The translations under genes and the position numbers were made by a program. Shown here in pieces: positions 43,918-55,300 of a stretch of DNA of 64,000 nucleotides; the first letter of the stretch is position 1, and each line of letters opens with the position of its first letter. Location: contig CM070730.1 of NCBI GenBank assembly GCA_036346275.1, positions 43,446,918 to 43,510,917 on the forward strand. Reading direction: 5' to 3'. Origin of the DNA: Otatea glauca (lineage: Eukaryota > Streptophyta > Magnoliopsida > Poales > Poaceae). The notes below the pieces were generated by a model. That model ran no database searches and had not been told where the DNA came from. It worked only from the letters and a program-made list of their open reading frames with translations.

Positions 43918-46628
43918 GTCTTTGTCACCCCGAGGTATCGGAGGAAAGATATCGAACCCTAGTCAACTAGGTGCTGTCCCATATCAGACATGTGGTTGTA
44001 CGGGTGACTCGGATCAAAGGCTTGCAAGGTGAAGTCCTTAAGCGGACCAAGGCAAGACTTCCAACACTCAACGATGGCACTGACCCATTGTGGCACAGAC
44101 TTACAACACTCATCAACCCAATGCCACAGGCCCACTGGCACACGACCTCTTGCCACTTGCCCCAGTCTAAATCATTTTCCACCCCATTGATTATTGTGCA
44201 ACACATGCCAGGCAATAATTCAACATCGATCTGAGAACCACACAAGTCGCGGTACCTCAATCTCATCATGTGGCATCATCACACCACTTTTCAAAATACA
44301 TTCAATATGTCTTTAATCAATATTGTAGCATTTTCCGAAAGAACATTCATGATTAGTTGCAAGGCTAAGCATTTACTCGCGATCTAGCCTCCGTGTTGGC
44401 ACAATATTAACATCCAACTAATATAATCAAACTTAGGGTGACAATGATTTAGGGCATACAGTTAATAATTCAAGGTGGCATAACAAAATGGGTTGATTAA
44501 CTACATTATCCCAAATTAATTTAAATTCATTTTAAATAATTAGCATGCATAGTTTCAAAGCATAAATTACATTTTAAAATCTGGGATCAAAATGATCAAA
44601 GCATCACTTGCCTTCAAAGAGTTGCTGGTCGTGTTCCGTAGCTTGGTCTTGAGCGACGAATTCTTCCTCGAAACTTTCCGGCAAATTTGCGTCTACGCGT
44701 ACAAACAAAATATGCAATAAATAGCTAATACAGAATACTAGATGACCCGAAAAATTCAAATAAAATTCACCATTAAATAGCTCATAACTTTATGAATTTT
44801 TAGAAATTTGAATCACCCAAATCCGAGTTAAAATGCAAAAGTTATAGCCATTTGAAGTTTGAATAAAAATCTGAAAATACAGAAATTAAGAAAATCCGAT
44901 TTTTCTGAATTATTTTTATACTGGAAATTAGCATATATGACGTCAGCATCGCGTCATGATGACGTCAGCATAGAAATGAATTTCGGTCAAAATATTTTTA
45001 TATAAAACATATTTATGGCGTCGATGATAGCGTCGGCCGACACGTGGCACGCCGCAGGCCGCCACGTCGCTCGATCTATGGGTGGGTTCACGGCTCGGCT
45101 CTGGTCTACCGTGGACTCGGTTCACCAGAACAGTGCAGCCACGCGGCAAGATCCGAACCGTTCGTTGGATCAACGGCTAGATCTCCTCACGCGCACCGCA
45201 TCGCACCGAGATGCGTGCGACACGCGTCGCGCATCCAACGGTCAGCCACGCATCCAACGCGGCCACGCCTCGGCTCTGCGCCTCCACGCGTCGCACATCC
45301 AATGGCGCGCTCAGATCCAACGGCCAGCACCGCGCCGCCACTGCGACGTCTCGGTTCATGCGACGACCGCGGCGCAATCGCGACGGTGCACCGAAATCGA
45401 CGGTGGATCGGTCTCGCCCGATCAAAATGCCCAGCGTCAACACGTGATTTGGCGAGGGTGCGGTGCCATCTCCGCCGCGCGTTCAAATCGAGCGACGCGG
45501 ATCCTTAGGGCAAAACTAGATCCAATCTCTACCGTTTAGATCTAATCTAACGGCCTCTACGCATTCCAGCTGTTTACTATTGACCGCCACGCGGCACAAT
45601 CTCACGCGTTCACTAACGATCCAACGGCTAAGACAAAAACACAACGCGAAACTAGATCTAATCCAAGCCGTTCAATCCGGATCTAGCAGTGCAGATCTAC
45701 TCTAGAAGAACACAAAGAAGGGTGGCGTGGGCGAACGAGCGTGCGATGAAGATCGGACGGACGACGAAGCTTCGGTGAAAGCGATGGCGCGCAGAAGAAA
45801 AGGTCACGGTCGAGGAAGATGACGCAGCCCACGGCGCTCTGAGGCTTCTCGGCGTGATGAAGTGGCTCGTTCGGCGGCGTGGCGGAAGGATTACTCCGGT
45901 GACCTTGCGCGGCGAGAGAAATCGGCGCGAAGCAAACGGCGAAAAACAGCGGCGGCACAAAGAAGCAATTCACTGGCGAGCTCGACGGGCGCTAGAGGGA
46001 GTCTCGGCGTGCGTCGAGGAGTCAAAAGATGCGGAGTGAAAGCCTCGCACGACGCCTTCAACGAGGACTTAAGGGCTGCCTCGGCGTGCGCAAAGCGGTG
46101 GCGGGAGTCACGCCATCAACGCCCACGTCTCTCCGATGATCTCGCGGGGACGGCGGCGTGGCGCGATCTGTGCGTTCGTCAGGCGCGACGATCCGAAGGG
46201 CTCACGCTAGCGGCGACGTGGCACACGACAGCGCGCGTCCGGATCGGATGGCTTGGGCTAAGCGGCGCTAGGGTTTCGGCGGAGGCGGGCTGCGACACGC
46301 CTGAGATTGGGCTCGGCCCAATCATCATTCATGTGATTTTTAAAACATTTCACATTTAAAATAATTCCAGAAATTCAATTAAATCATTTGGGGCTTTTAA
46401 AATAGCAGAAAAATTCTAGAAAAATTCCAGAAATTACTTTGAGATATTTGGAACTCAATTAAAATATTTTCAATAAAACTTTGCAAAAACTTTTCCATTA
46501 TTCAATTTTTTTTTTCAAGAAAAGCCCTATTTGAATAAATCCAATTAAATTTAAATAAATTTCCAAAATTTCTCAAAAATCAAAAATACTTCAAACTTTT
46601 AAATTAGAGCAAAAATTATGGTGTTACA
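43918..46628 (-). repeat. 5' LTR of element B, part 2
   Basis: Aligns to 9755-12412 of the left LTR and ends GGTGTTACA at 46628. It shows far fewer CAG/CTG defects than the left LTR, for example GCCAGGCA here against GCCGGCA at about 10035. ORFs at 45015-46359 are GC-rich chance frames. Confidence 0.88.
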
Positions 46629-46633
46629 ATTTG

Positions 46634-46660
46634 GGTCCTTACAGAGGTGGTATTAGAGCA
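46634..46660 (+). other. End of element A 5' LTR and its primer-binding site
   Basis: GGTCCTTACA (46634-46643) are the last 10 bp of A's 5' LTR, cut off from the rest by element B. Then GAGG and TGGTATTAGAGCA (46648-46660), the iMet-tRNA complement with one C-to-T change. Confidence 0.85.
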
Positions 46661-46813
46661 TACTGACTGTAGGTCTTGGCCCAAGATAGCATGGAGGTGT
46701 CCAGGTTGTGTCCAAAACTATTTTCTAAAGGGAAATTTAAATTTGACTAACAAAACACTCTCGACTCATCTCATTCTCTACTTCGCCTTTCTTTGAATTT
46801 GGTTTACTTTAGT

Positions 46814-47600
46814 TTGGTGGAGAACTTACTCAAAGTTCTTGTGAAGAAGATGCCGATCGTTCGACCTTTGAGGAGTCAACAGGTGGCTACGCCATGGAGC
46901 TGTGGAGAGTTCTTCAGACGCTTGGAGGTTTTATCGTCCGCTTTACCGAGGAGGCGGTGGACCGTTAATGGTGTTCACCGAGGATTTGTTTGCAAGCTGA
47001 TCATCTACGTTCGGGAGAACGAGGAAGCTAGCAGGCCAATCAATATCTCCGCCAGAAGATTCTCGTACGAGGTTGCGATCGAGAGGTTGCCCGACTTGCT
47101 CTTCGCCAGTGTCGCCGCGACACGCCGACGAGCTTCACGACTCGATGTTTGACTTCACCCTGATGTGCAAGCATGCCGACGCCGTCGGATCGTGGAGGAC
47201 GAGTGTGCTACCGCGGTACACCTTGCAGAGTTCGCCCTTGCCCAGGAGGAGCATATGAGAGAGACCACTCAGGAGCTGGAGACAGTGTACGAGGCACTCA
47301 GAGTGACGGAGCAGGAGCTTGAGGAGACCCGTGTTGCAGCTATCGGAATGATCACTGAGCTAGGAGAGGCTCTAGAGGGGGTTGAGGACGAGCTGGAGCG
47401 CGTGACCCGAGGAGCTCAGGAGCGGTGAGGAGTCAGGAGGTTCAGAGGAGCGAGAGTGGGAGCAGAGGAGTGCGGACCACTGTTGTTCTTTGAGGAGCCG
47501 GTGAGGTCATCAGGATAGGTTCGCTCCTATGCCAGCCCACCCTCCGGTGTATGCACCAGATCAGTCTCAGCCAGGGTGGCTGGATGAGTGAGAGTCAGTC
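46814..47600 (+). pseudogene. Additional ORF upstream of gag in element A (ORF0, coiled coil)
   Basis: Two frames. 46793-47152 has NGVHRGFVCKLIIYVRENEEA and RPINISAR, matching element D. 47165-47428 has LAEFALAQEEHMRETTQELE, TVYEALRVTEQELEETRVAA and ELGEALEGVEDELERVT, with heptad spacing of hydrophobic residues over about 65 residues, a predicted coiled coil. The product would be roughly 200-260 residues, ending near 47590. It lies between primer site and gag, about 270 bp before the gag ATG. No known family recognised. Confidence 0.55.
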
Positions 47601-47871
47601 TTGGAGTTGTGTTGAGACTCGAGTGTTGAGTCGCGTCTTTAAGTTTTGTCTTTACCTTTTAGTAGACGTTAAGGTTTCTTGTTTAGCTTGCTTATTTGTA
47701 ATGCTGAGTGTGCAGTATGTGTTGCAAAGCTTGTAGGCTTAAATAAGCAGCCATACCAAGAATAAATAAAGAATTATTTTAGTTTGATATAACCTGTCTT
47801 CCCCGCTTTAGAAATTCTTGCTTCTTATCTATGCTACATCTACCTTCCCTAATCCAAGAGGCAATCATCAG

Positions 47872-48690
47872 ATGGTGAATACTCGTGGAACCAACGGTGC
47901 CTCGGGAAGTGGACTGCGCCAGAATGACAACCCCAATGATGGAGGCCATCCCCAACCACCACCGCTAGTGGACATGCAGAATCTGGGAGCGTTTCTTGCC
48001 GCGCAGACTCAACTAATGCAAACTATGATGCAGCAGATGACCAATGTAGCAGCAACCAACAACAACCATGCAGCTCAGAACAACAATGGTGGACCTCGAC
48101 CTTACTCCAAGCTGTCAGATTTCATGAGGACTCGGCCGCCAACCTTTGCTGGGAATGTTAATCCTTTGGAAGCCGATGACTTGCTAAGGACTATTGAGAA
48201 GGAGCTGCATATTCCTCAATGCGAGGGCAATGAGAAGGTGCTCTACGCCTCTCATCAACTGGAAGGAACCGCCGCAGAATGGTGGGAGAATTATCGTGCG
48301 CACATGGAGCCCGCAAGAGATTACAGGATGAGTTTACTACCGCTTCCGCCAATATCATGTCCCAGAAGGAATGATGGACCTTAAAAAGGAAGAATTCAGG
48401 GCTCTGAAATTAGGTCAGCCAGTGGCCGAGTATCTGAATAAGTTTAACCAGTTAGCTCGCTATGCCCCTGAAGATGTAGCGACAGATAAAGCTAAGCGCC
48501 TCGTTTCATGAAGGGTGAATTCAGAATGCAGTGGACCGATCACCCACAATTTCCAGATTTTCGGAGCTAGTTAATAAGGCTTTGATTTTGGAGGATAAGC
48601 GCAAGGAGTTAGGTGAAAACCGTAAGCGCTTGATGACTAATCAGGGTGGACGTCCAAACCACCTACGCCTGAGGATGTCACCACAGTAGT
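47872..48690 (+). pseudogene. Gag of element A
   Basis: Starts at ATG 47872 (MVNTRGTNGASGSGLRQND), with a Pro/Gln-rich and Asn/Met-rich N-terminus (QTMMQQMTNVAATNNN), then the capsid: RPYSKLSDFMRTRPPTFAG, NPLEADDLLRTIEKELHI and EWWENYRAHMEPARDY. The frame breaks at about 48325; the rest (YHVPEGMMDLKKEEFRALK, YLNKFNQLARYAP) continues in other frames, and an in-frame TAG stands near 48688 just before the open gag-pol frame. Retrotrans_gag family; it forms the particle shell. Confidence 0.85.
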
Positions 48691-50202
48691 TTGCCCCTGA
48701 ATAAGACAGCAACCCCTGCACCTCGCCCTGCTAATCAGAACTTTCAGACGCTAGCACAGGGTAGTAATGCACCAGGAGGGAGTCAGCAGTCTGCAATCAA
48801 GAGATGCTATACATGCAATGAGCCAGGGCACTTTTCTAATAGGTGTCCACAGAAGGGAGGCATCACACCAGTTCGCTTTAATTTGGGAACAACACCTGCC
48901 AAGGCACCGGCTTTAGGAGGAAATCGTGCGCCCAGTCAGGCTGGAGCAACCCATCAATCAACAGCGCGTGGTAGGATCAACCACATCACTGCGGATGGAG
49001 CTCAAGAGGCTACAGACGTCGTACTGGGTAAGTTTCTGGTTAACTCAGTACCCGCTACAGTTTTATTTGATTCTGGAGCTTCTCATTCGTTTGTCTCACA
49101 AAGTTTTGCAACCAAGAATGGGTTTAAAGTGGTGAATCTTAAATGTGTGCTATTAGTCCAAGCCCCAGGATCTGAGCTTAGATCTAGTCTCGGGTGTTTG
49201 GGAGTTAAGTTGCTCATGGATGAGATAGAATTTCTAGCGAATCTTATCTTGTTAGATGCACAATCCCTAGATGTTATCCTTGGAATGGGTTGGTTGTCTA
49301 AGCATAAGGCTGTTTTGGATTGTGGCCGAAGGATTGTATCTTTGGAAGGCCCTAGTAGCAAGAAGGTAGAATTTCAAGCGACCGCAGTTCGTGATGGACA
49401 GTTAGTGGTCAACAGCGTGCAAGCCATTAGCATAGAGGATGTGCCAGTAGTCAGAGAATACCCGGATGTGTTTCTGGAAGATTTAACAGGGTTGCCACCA
49501 GACCGCGATATCGAGTTTGTTATCGAGTTAGCACCAGGGACAGCACCGATATCAAAGAGACCTTATCGGATGCTTACAGATGAGTTAGTGGAAATGAAAA
49601 AGCAAATTGAGGAACTGCAAGAGAAATGTTTCATTAGACCAAGTTCATCACCGTGGGGAGCACCGGTATTGTTTGTTCGTAAGAAGGATGGAAGTCTTAG
49701 GATGTGCATTGATTATCGTGCACTTAATGAGGTAACGATCAAGAATAAGTATCCATTGTCCAGGATCGACGATTTATTTGATCAGTTAAGAGGAGCCGAA
49801 GTTTTCTCCAAAATAGATCTTCGTTCAGGATACCATCAGTTGAAGATCCGAGCGGAGGATGTGCCTAAGACTACGTTTTCTACGCGATATGGAAACTATG
49901 AGTTCACAGTAATGTCATTTGGATTGACGAATGCCCCTGCGTATTTCATGAACATGATGAATAAGGTTTTCATGGAGTATTTGGATAAGTTTGTTGTAGT
50001 CTTTATAGACGATATCTTAGTTTTCTCGAAGACAGAGGAAGAGCATGCGGAACACTTGAGGATGGTTTTAGACAGGCTGCGAGAACATCAGCTGTATGCT
50101 AAGTTCAGCAAGTGTGATTTTTGGAAGGAGAAAGTTGAATTTCTTGGTCATGTGATGACTACTAAAGGAGTTGCAGTTGACCCAAGCAAAGTGGACGCTT
50201 GA
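48691..50202 (+). CDS. Gag C-terminus, protease and reverse transcriptase of element A
   Basis: A 503-residue open frame, the longest intact polyprotein piece in the window. The CCHC knuckle CYTCNEPGHFSNRC is at residues 39-52. The aspartic protease has its active site VLFDSGASHSF at 124-133 and LDVILGMGWL at 193-202. RT: RPSSSPWGAPVLFVRKKDGS at 316-334, MCIDYRALNEV at 338-348, SKIDLRSGYHQL at 373-384 and the catalytic FIDDILVFSK at 438-447, both aspartates kept. It ends by frameshift in the RT thumb at DPSKVDA. Both enzymes look catalytically competent in this stretch. Confidence 0.93.
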   Translation: MPLNKTATPAPRPANQNFQTLAQGSNAPGGSQQSAIKRCYTCNEPGHFSNRCPQKGGITPVRFNLGTTPAKAPALGGNRAPSQAGATHQSTARGRINHITADGAQEATDVVLGKFLVNSVPATVLFDSGASHSFVSQSFATKNGFKVVNLKCVLLVQAPGSELRSSLGCLGVKLLMDEIEFLANLILLDAQSLDVILGMGWLSKHKAVLDCGRRIVSLEGPSSKKVEFQATAVRDGQLVVNSVQAISIEDVPVVREYPDVFLEDLTGLPPDRDIEFVIELAPGTAPISKRPYRMLTDELVEMKKQIEELQEKCFIRPSSSPWGAPVLFVRKKDGSLRMCIDYRALNEVTIKNKYPLSRIDDLFDQLRGAEVFSKIDLRSGYHQLKIRAEDVPKTTFSTRYGNYEFTVMSFGLTNAPAYFMNMMNKVFMEYLDKFVVVFIDDILVFSKTEEEHAEHLRMVLDRLREHQLYAKFSKCDFWKEKVEFLGHVMTTKGVAVDPSKVDA

Positions 50203-50770
50203 TGTTACATTGGGAGCAACCAAGTCTCATTACTCGATCCGTAGTTTTCTGGGAATGGCAGGATACTACCGTCGGTTCATAGAGGGATTCTCGACGATTG
50301 CTAAACCCCTGACACAGTTGTTGAAGAAAGAGAAGAAGTTTGCATGGACGCCAGAGTGCGAGAAAAGTTTTATGGAATTGAAGAAGCGTTTGACGATAGC
50401 CCCCGTTTTAGTGTTGCCGGACGTGCAAAATGGATTTGATATTTATTGCGATGCCTCAAAGCAAGGCCTAGGGTGCGTGTTAATGCAAAATGGTAAGGTT
50501 GTTGCTTATGCGTCGAGGCAGTTGAGACCGCATGAAGCAAATTATCCGATGCATAATTTGGAATTAGCTGCCGTAGTGCATGCTTTGAAGATATGGCGTC
50601 ATTATCTCATAGGAAATAGATGTGAGATATATACTGACCATAAGAGCCTAAAATACATTTTCACTCAAGCAAATCTTAATATGAGACAACGAAGGTGGCT
50701 GGAGTTAATTAAGGATTATAATGTGGAATTCATTACCACCCGAAAAGCTAATGTGGTAGCCGACGCCTAA
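50171..50770 (+). CDS. RT thumb and RNase H of element A
   Basis: 199 residues overlapping the previous frame by 32 bp. SFLGMAGYYRRFIEGFSTIAK is the RT thumb. RNase H: FDIYCDASKQGLGCVLMQ (Asp), NLELAAVVHALKIWRH (Glu) and CEIYTDHKSLKYIF (Asp), so three acidic catalytic residues are visible. It ends in ITTRKANVVADA, where HYHPGKANVVADALSR is expected. Confidence 0.9.
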   Translation: MQLTQAKWTLDVTLGATKSHYSIRSFLGMAGYYRRFIEGFSTIAKPLTQLLKKEKKFAWTPECEKSFMELKKRLTIAPVLVLPDVQNGFDIYCDASKQGLGCVLMQNGKVVAYASRQLRPHEANYPMHNLELAAVVHALKIWRHYLIGNRCEIYTDHKSLKYIFTQANLNMRQRRWLELIKDYNVEFITTRKANVVADA

Positions 50771-51100
50771 GTCGAAAGAGTCATAGTGCAAATGTTGTCA
50801 ATGGAGGATCACCAAAGCTATGCAGGAATTTGAAGTTAAAGCCGAAAGTCGTTCAAGGAATTGTAGCCGACCGAAGTAAAACCAACACCGGAGGATCGAT
50901 CGAGAAGGCCGTAAAGATGATGAGAAAATCACTAAGATCAAGTCCAGAAGGACGAAGGCCTAGCGATGGATTTCACTCTAGATGAGCAGGAACTATGTTC
51001 TTCAAAGGTGAATTTGTGTACCGGATAAAAAGGAGTCAAGCAAGCGATTCTTGAGGAAGCTCACGATTCTAAGTACTCAATTCATCCGGGAAGTGCCAAA

Positions 51101-52134
51101 ATGTATCAAGATTTGAGAGAGAGATTTTGGTGGCCTAATATGAAGCGTGAGGTGGCTGAGCATGTTGCTCTATGCGATGTATGTCAGAGAGGAAAAGCCA
51201 TGCATCAAAAACCAGCTGGTTTGTTACAGCCGTTGAAAATTCCTGAATGGAAGTGGGAGGAAATTGGTATGGATTTTATCACCGGTCTACCCAAGACTCA
51301 GAGAGGTTACGATTCTATTTGGGTTATTGTGGATCGTTTGACCAAGGTCGCTCATTTTATCCCCGTGAAGACCACATACTCAGGAGATCATTTAGTAGAG
51401 CTGTATATGTCAAGGATTGTATGTTTGCATGGAGTGCACAAAAAGATTGTGTCAGACAGAGGTACCCAATTTACCTCAAGATTCTGGAACAAGTTGCATG
51501 AAGCAATGGGAGCTCGCCCGAATTTCAAGATAAAGATATCACCCATGAGATGGATGGTCGACGAACAGGTAAATCAGATTTTGGAAGATATGTTGAGAGC
51601 TTGTGCTTTAGCTTATGCTACATCTTGGGACAAATGTTTGCCGTATGCAGAATTTAGTTACAATAATAGCTATCAAGCTAGCTTACAGATGTCACCGTTT
51701 GAGGCATTGTACGGACGTGTTTGTCGTACTCCGTTAAATTGGAATGAGACGGAGAGCGTTTGGTGTTTGGACCAGATATTCTCAAGGAAGCAGAAAATCA
51801 AGTTGCGATGATCAGAGAGAGGTTGAAGATAGCACAGTCAAGGCAAAAGAGCTACGCCGATAACCGACGCCGAGATTTGAGTTTCGAGCCAGAGGATTAT
51901 GTGTATCTCAGGGTTACCCCTCTTAAGGGTGTTAAAAGATTTCACGTTAAAGAGAAGCTTGCACCAAGATATATTGGTCCGTTCAAGATTTTGAGCCGTC
52001 GAGGGGAGGTAGCTTATCAGTTGGAATTGCCTCAATCCTTGGCAGGAGTGCATGACGTGTTTCATGTATCACAACTTAAGAAATGTCTCAGAGTGCCAGC
52101 AGAACAAACCCCGTTGGACGCAATAGAGCTGTAG
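51101..52134 (+). pseudogene. Integrase of element A
   Basis: ORF 51101-51811 plus 51760-52134. The zinc-binding domain has AEHVALCDVCQR. The core has GMDFITGLPKTQRGYDSIW (first Asp) and KKIVSDRGTQFTSRFWNKLH (second Asp). The catalytic Glu motif HPQTDGQTER is garbled to SPMRWMVDEQVNQ, with a CAG/CTG-type defect. Then YAEFSYNNSYQASLQMSPFE and YGRVCRTPLNW. The C-terminal domain (second ORF) has VYLRVTPLKGVKRFHVKEKL, APRYIGPFKILSRRGEVAYQ and VHDVFHVSQLKKCL. The DDE core joins cDNA ends to target DNA. The N-terminal zinc-domain start (50780-51100) is out of frame. Confidence 0.9.
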
Positions 52135-52320
52135 GAAGACCTGACTTACAAGGAGCAGCCAGTCAGAATTTTGGATGTTATGGAGCGCAGAACTAGAAGC
52201 AAGTCTATTCGCTTTTGCAGAGTTTAGTGGAGCAATCATTCTGAAAGTGAAGCAACCTGGGAGCGTGAAGAAGATTTGAAGTCAGAGTTTCCAAACCTAT
52301 TCTCTAGTTAGCCCTGAATC
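52135..52320 (+). pseudogene. Chromodomain of element A
   Basis: Directly after the integrase, beyond a TAG at 52132-52134 (AIEL-stop). The sequence reads EDLTYKEQPVRILDVMERRT, then WSNHSESEATWEREEDLKSE and FPNLFS in the other frame. ILD.......W..H...EATWE is the chromodomain pattern of plant chromoviruses. In a working element the stop would be read as coding. Confidence 0.8.
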
Positions 52321-52339
52321 TCAAGATCGAGATTCTGTT

Positions 52340-52353
52340 AAAGGGGGGAGGTT
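52340..52353 (+). other. Polypurine tract of element A
   Basis: AAAGGGGGGAGGTT immediately before the 3' LTR at 52354. Confidence 0.8.
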
Positions 52354-55300
52354 TGTAACATAACAAAATTTGCCTAAATATTATTTTATTATCATTTGTG
52401 CATTTTATGATTTTTCGGGGATTTATTTGGATTTTTCTGGATTTATTTGAATTAATTGCAAATTAAGTGTTTTGGCCTTTTATTGAAAATTATTTAAATT
52501 TGTGCAAAGTTAAAATAAATTTTTACCAAAAATATTTTATCTGAGTTCAAAATGTCCCAAAGTATTTTTGGGAATTTTGTTGGATTTTTCCTAAAAGTTT
52601 TATTGCCTAAAACAAATAAAATGAATTTCTGTAATTATTTTTAAATAAGAAATCTTTTAAAAAGCCTGGTGAACAGTATTGGGCTTGGCCCGTATACTGT
52701 GCATGGGTGGGCCGTAGTGCGCGGCCCGTTCAGCCCGTTTCTAGAAGGTCTAATCCCTGCCGTTGGATTCGGATCGGATGATCGAGGATGAAGCGTACCG
52801 GTTCGGGACTCCGTTTTATCGTCACCGTTGGATCGTGTAATGTGGAGGGCTCGGATTTCTCCACGTCATGCGCGTGAGTGTCCGTCTGATTCACGACGCG
52901 TGGACGGTCGAGACTCCGTCTTCTCCGGGACTCGTCGCCGTGTCGGACTCGGACTGCGCCGCCGCGTACGGAAAGGACTCCGTCTCGGACACGGACGTCG
53001 AGGGGGCTATTTAAGCCGCGGACCCCGCCCCGAGGATGTTTCAGCTGTGCCGCTTATTTTTCCCCGCTCACCGTCGCTGGAATCGCCGTCGCTTCGTCGC
53101 AAGGACTGATCGGAGGTTGTCGTGAGCACCGCCAAGGGTTTTCGCGGGATTCCGTTGGCTCTAGGACGTGTTCCACCGCGGTAGAGCCAGATCCGGATTC
53201 GTCTCCCCGTACCGAGCCAGAGCCGCAACTTCACCTCGTCGGGGAAGCGCCAGGGAGCCGTCGGCCAGGTTGTCTTCTTCGCTGCCGGTGGAGTTCCGCC
53301 GCCCTGCCTCCATCGCCGGATCCAAAAGCTCTGGGCCGTCGGATCTAAATCCTTCGGTTGACGCGCTGCCACGTCGCGAGCAATCGGGGCCATCCAATCC
53401 ATCTTCATCGGACCAGATTGAACCGCGCATGTGGACCAATCGGATGCCGCCGCGTGTCGGGAACGGGTGCCGAGGCGTTGTGGACCGAGTCCACCGTGGT
53501 CCAGCGCTGCGCCGTGGACTCAGTCCACACCCCGAGACATTTGGCAGAACCTGATTGGTTCGGGTCAGGGCTGACGTCACGCTTGCGCAATAAATCTGTT
53601 TTCAGTTTAAAAATAATTCTGTTAATTCTGAATTTCTAATTTTTGCAATTTCAGTATTTATTCAAACTTCAAAAGTCTATAACTTTTGCATTTTAACTCG
53701 GATTTGAGTGATTCAAATTTCTAAATATTTGTAAAATTGAGATATATTTAATGGTGAATTTTATTTTATTTTTTGTGTTATGTTGCTCTCTGTTTTGGTA
53801 TTTATTTGCTTTTCTCCTTCGGTACGCGTAGACGTTGAATTGTGCGACTTTTCGGAGGAAGATCCAGCGACTCAAGAGCAAGCTCCAGACCAAGATCAGG
53901 ACCTATTCCCAGGCAAGTTGTGATTTGATCATGTTGAACCATGTTTATAAAATTGCTATATTTGTTTTACCCTATTGCATATTATTTCAAGTATACAATT
54001 GTTTCAAATTAAATTAGGACTTAGCTATTATACCAATTTGATCTATACCCTACCTTGTCATTGTATGCCATAATCTATTGTCACCCTACATTGGTTCATT
54101 ATAGTTGGTTAGTAATAATAATCAACACAGCATGATTAGACCGTATTAGTTGCTTAGCCATGCCACGTCATCACATGTGATTGAATCATTGATAATTAAT
54201 CTTGACTAATGGAATATGGAATGATGTTATAAACTTGTGTGTCATGTGGGATCACACGATGAGATTGAGTTGTTGTGGCAAGTGATATCACGCAACGATG
54301 TTGAATTGTTGATGGCACGTGGTGCTTGGTAATCAACTTGGGTGATAATTACTTAGATCGGGGCAAGTGACAAGGGGCGAGTATGCCAAGGTGGGCCCGA
54401 TGGGCAAAGGGTATGTGGAAGTCTTGCCTTGATCACTCTAAGGACTTAACCTTGCAAGCCTTTGACCTGAGTCAATATTGCAACCACATGTCTGGTTTGG
54501 GCCAGCCTAGCTGATTAATTTGCAATGTCCTAATTTTGGTACTATCTTGGTCGGTGTGAGTTCCCGAGTTATGGAGAAATTCACATGGCGCAAGAGGGGG
54601 GCCCTGGATTCGGTAACCAGTCCCACCAGTGTTGAAACCTTAGCGGGTGGTACCGGGTTAAGCCAGCGCATTGTAAAGGCTTTGTTATAATCACTCGCCT
54701 TGGTGGTGTTTGGTTGTATCGCGTGGGTAAAGTGCATAACCTCTGCAGAGTGTGAAACTATTCGGATAGCCGTACTCGCGGTATTGAGCAATGCTCGGGA
54801 ATTACAGTTAAGAGTTAGCTTAATTAAATGGACAATTTGGTTGGGATGTCAGAATGCCATGTGGAAGATGGAATTTGACTTAGAATTGGAAACTTGGTTT
54901 ACTTCAGAAATGCTGAATCTATTTATTGTTATTTGTTTTACAGTCTTTACAATCTATTTATTATATTTGTTCATAAATGCTGCTTATTGCAAAATAGCCA
55001 TGATAGCCTATCCATTGGAATAAGCCTTGCATATAGTTACATAGAATTGCATTCTGTGCACAACTTGTTGAGTGCTTTAAGTACTCACCCTTGCCAACAA
55101 CAATAATCAACAGTCCAAGAATCTACACCTGTGTTGGAGGAGGAGTTCCAGGAGGACACGAGTCATTAGGGTCCGAGCCTTGTCGGTTGCCTGTGGTGAA
55201 CTGATGAGCTGTCTACGTTTTCTACTTTCCGCTGCTTAATTCTTAGCTTATATTTCCAGTTTTGCCCTGCGTGGCTTAATGATGTAAGTCGGTCATAAGA

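Larger units (their letters stand above)
8824..46628 (-). mobile_element. Element B: Tekay-like Ty3 chromovirus, minus strand (split by C)
   Basis: Own length about 12.9 kb after removing CACTA element C. It is bounded by TGTCGGGCCCC (8824) and GGTGTTACA (46628) with TSD ATTTG (8819-8823 and 46629-46633) in element A's LTR. On the minus strand: 5' LTR (46628-43918 plus 18969-18047), iMet-type primer site, a 5' ORF, gag, protease, RT, RNase H, integrase, chromodomain, polypurine tract (about 12424-12413) and 3' LTR (12412-8824). The coding region is more degraded than in A, with many short frames. Confidence 0.88.
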
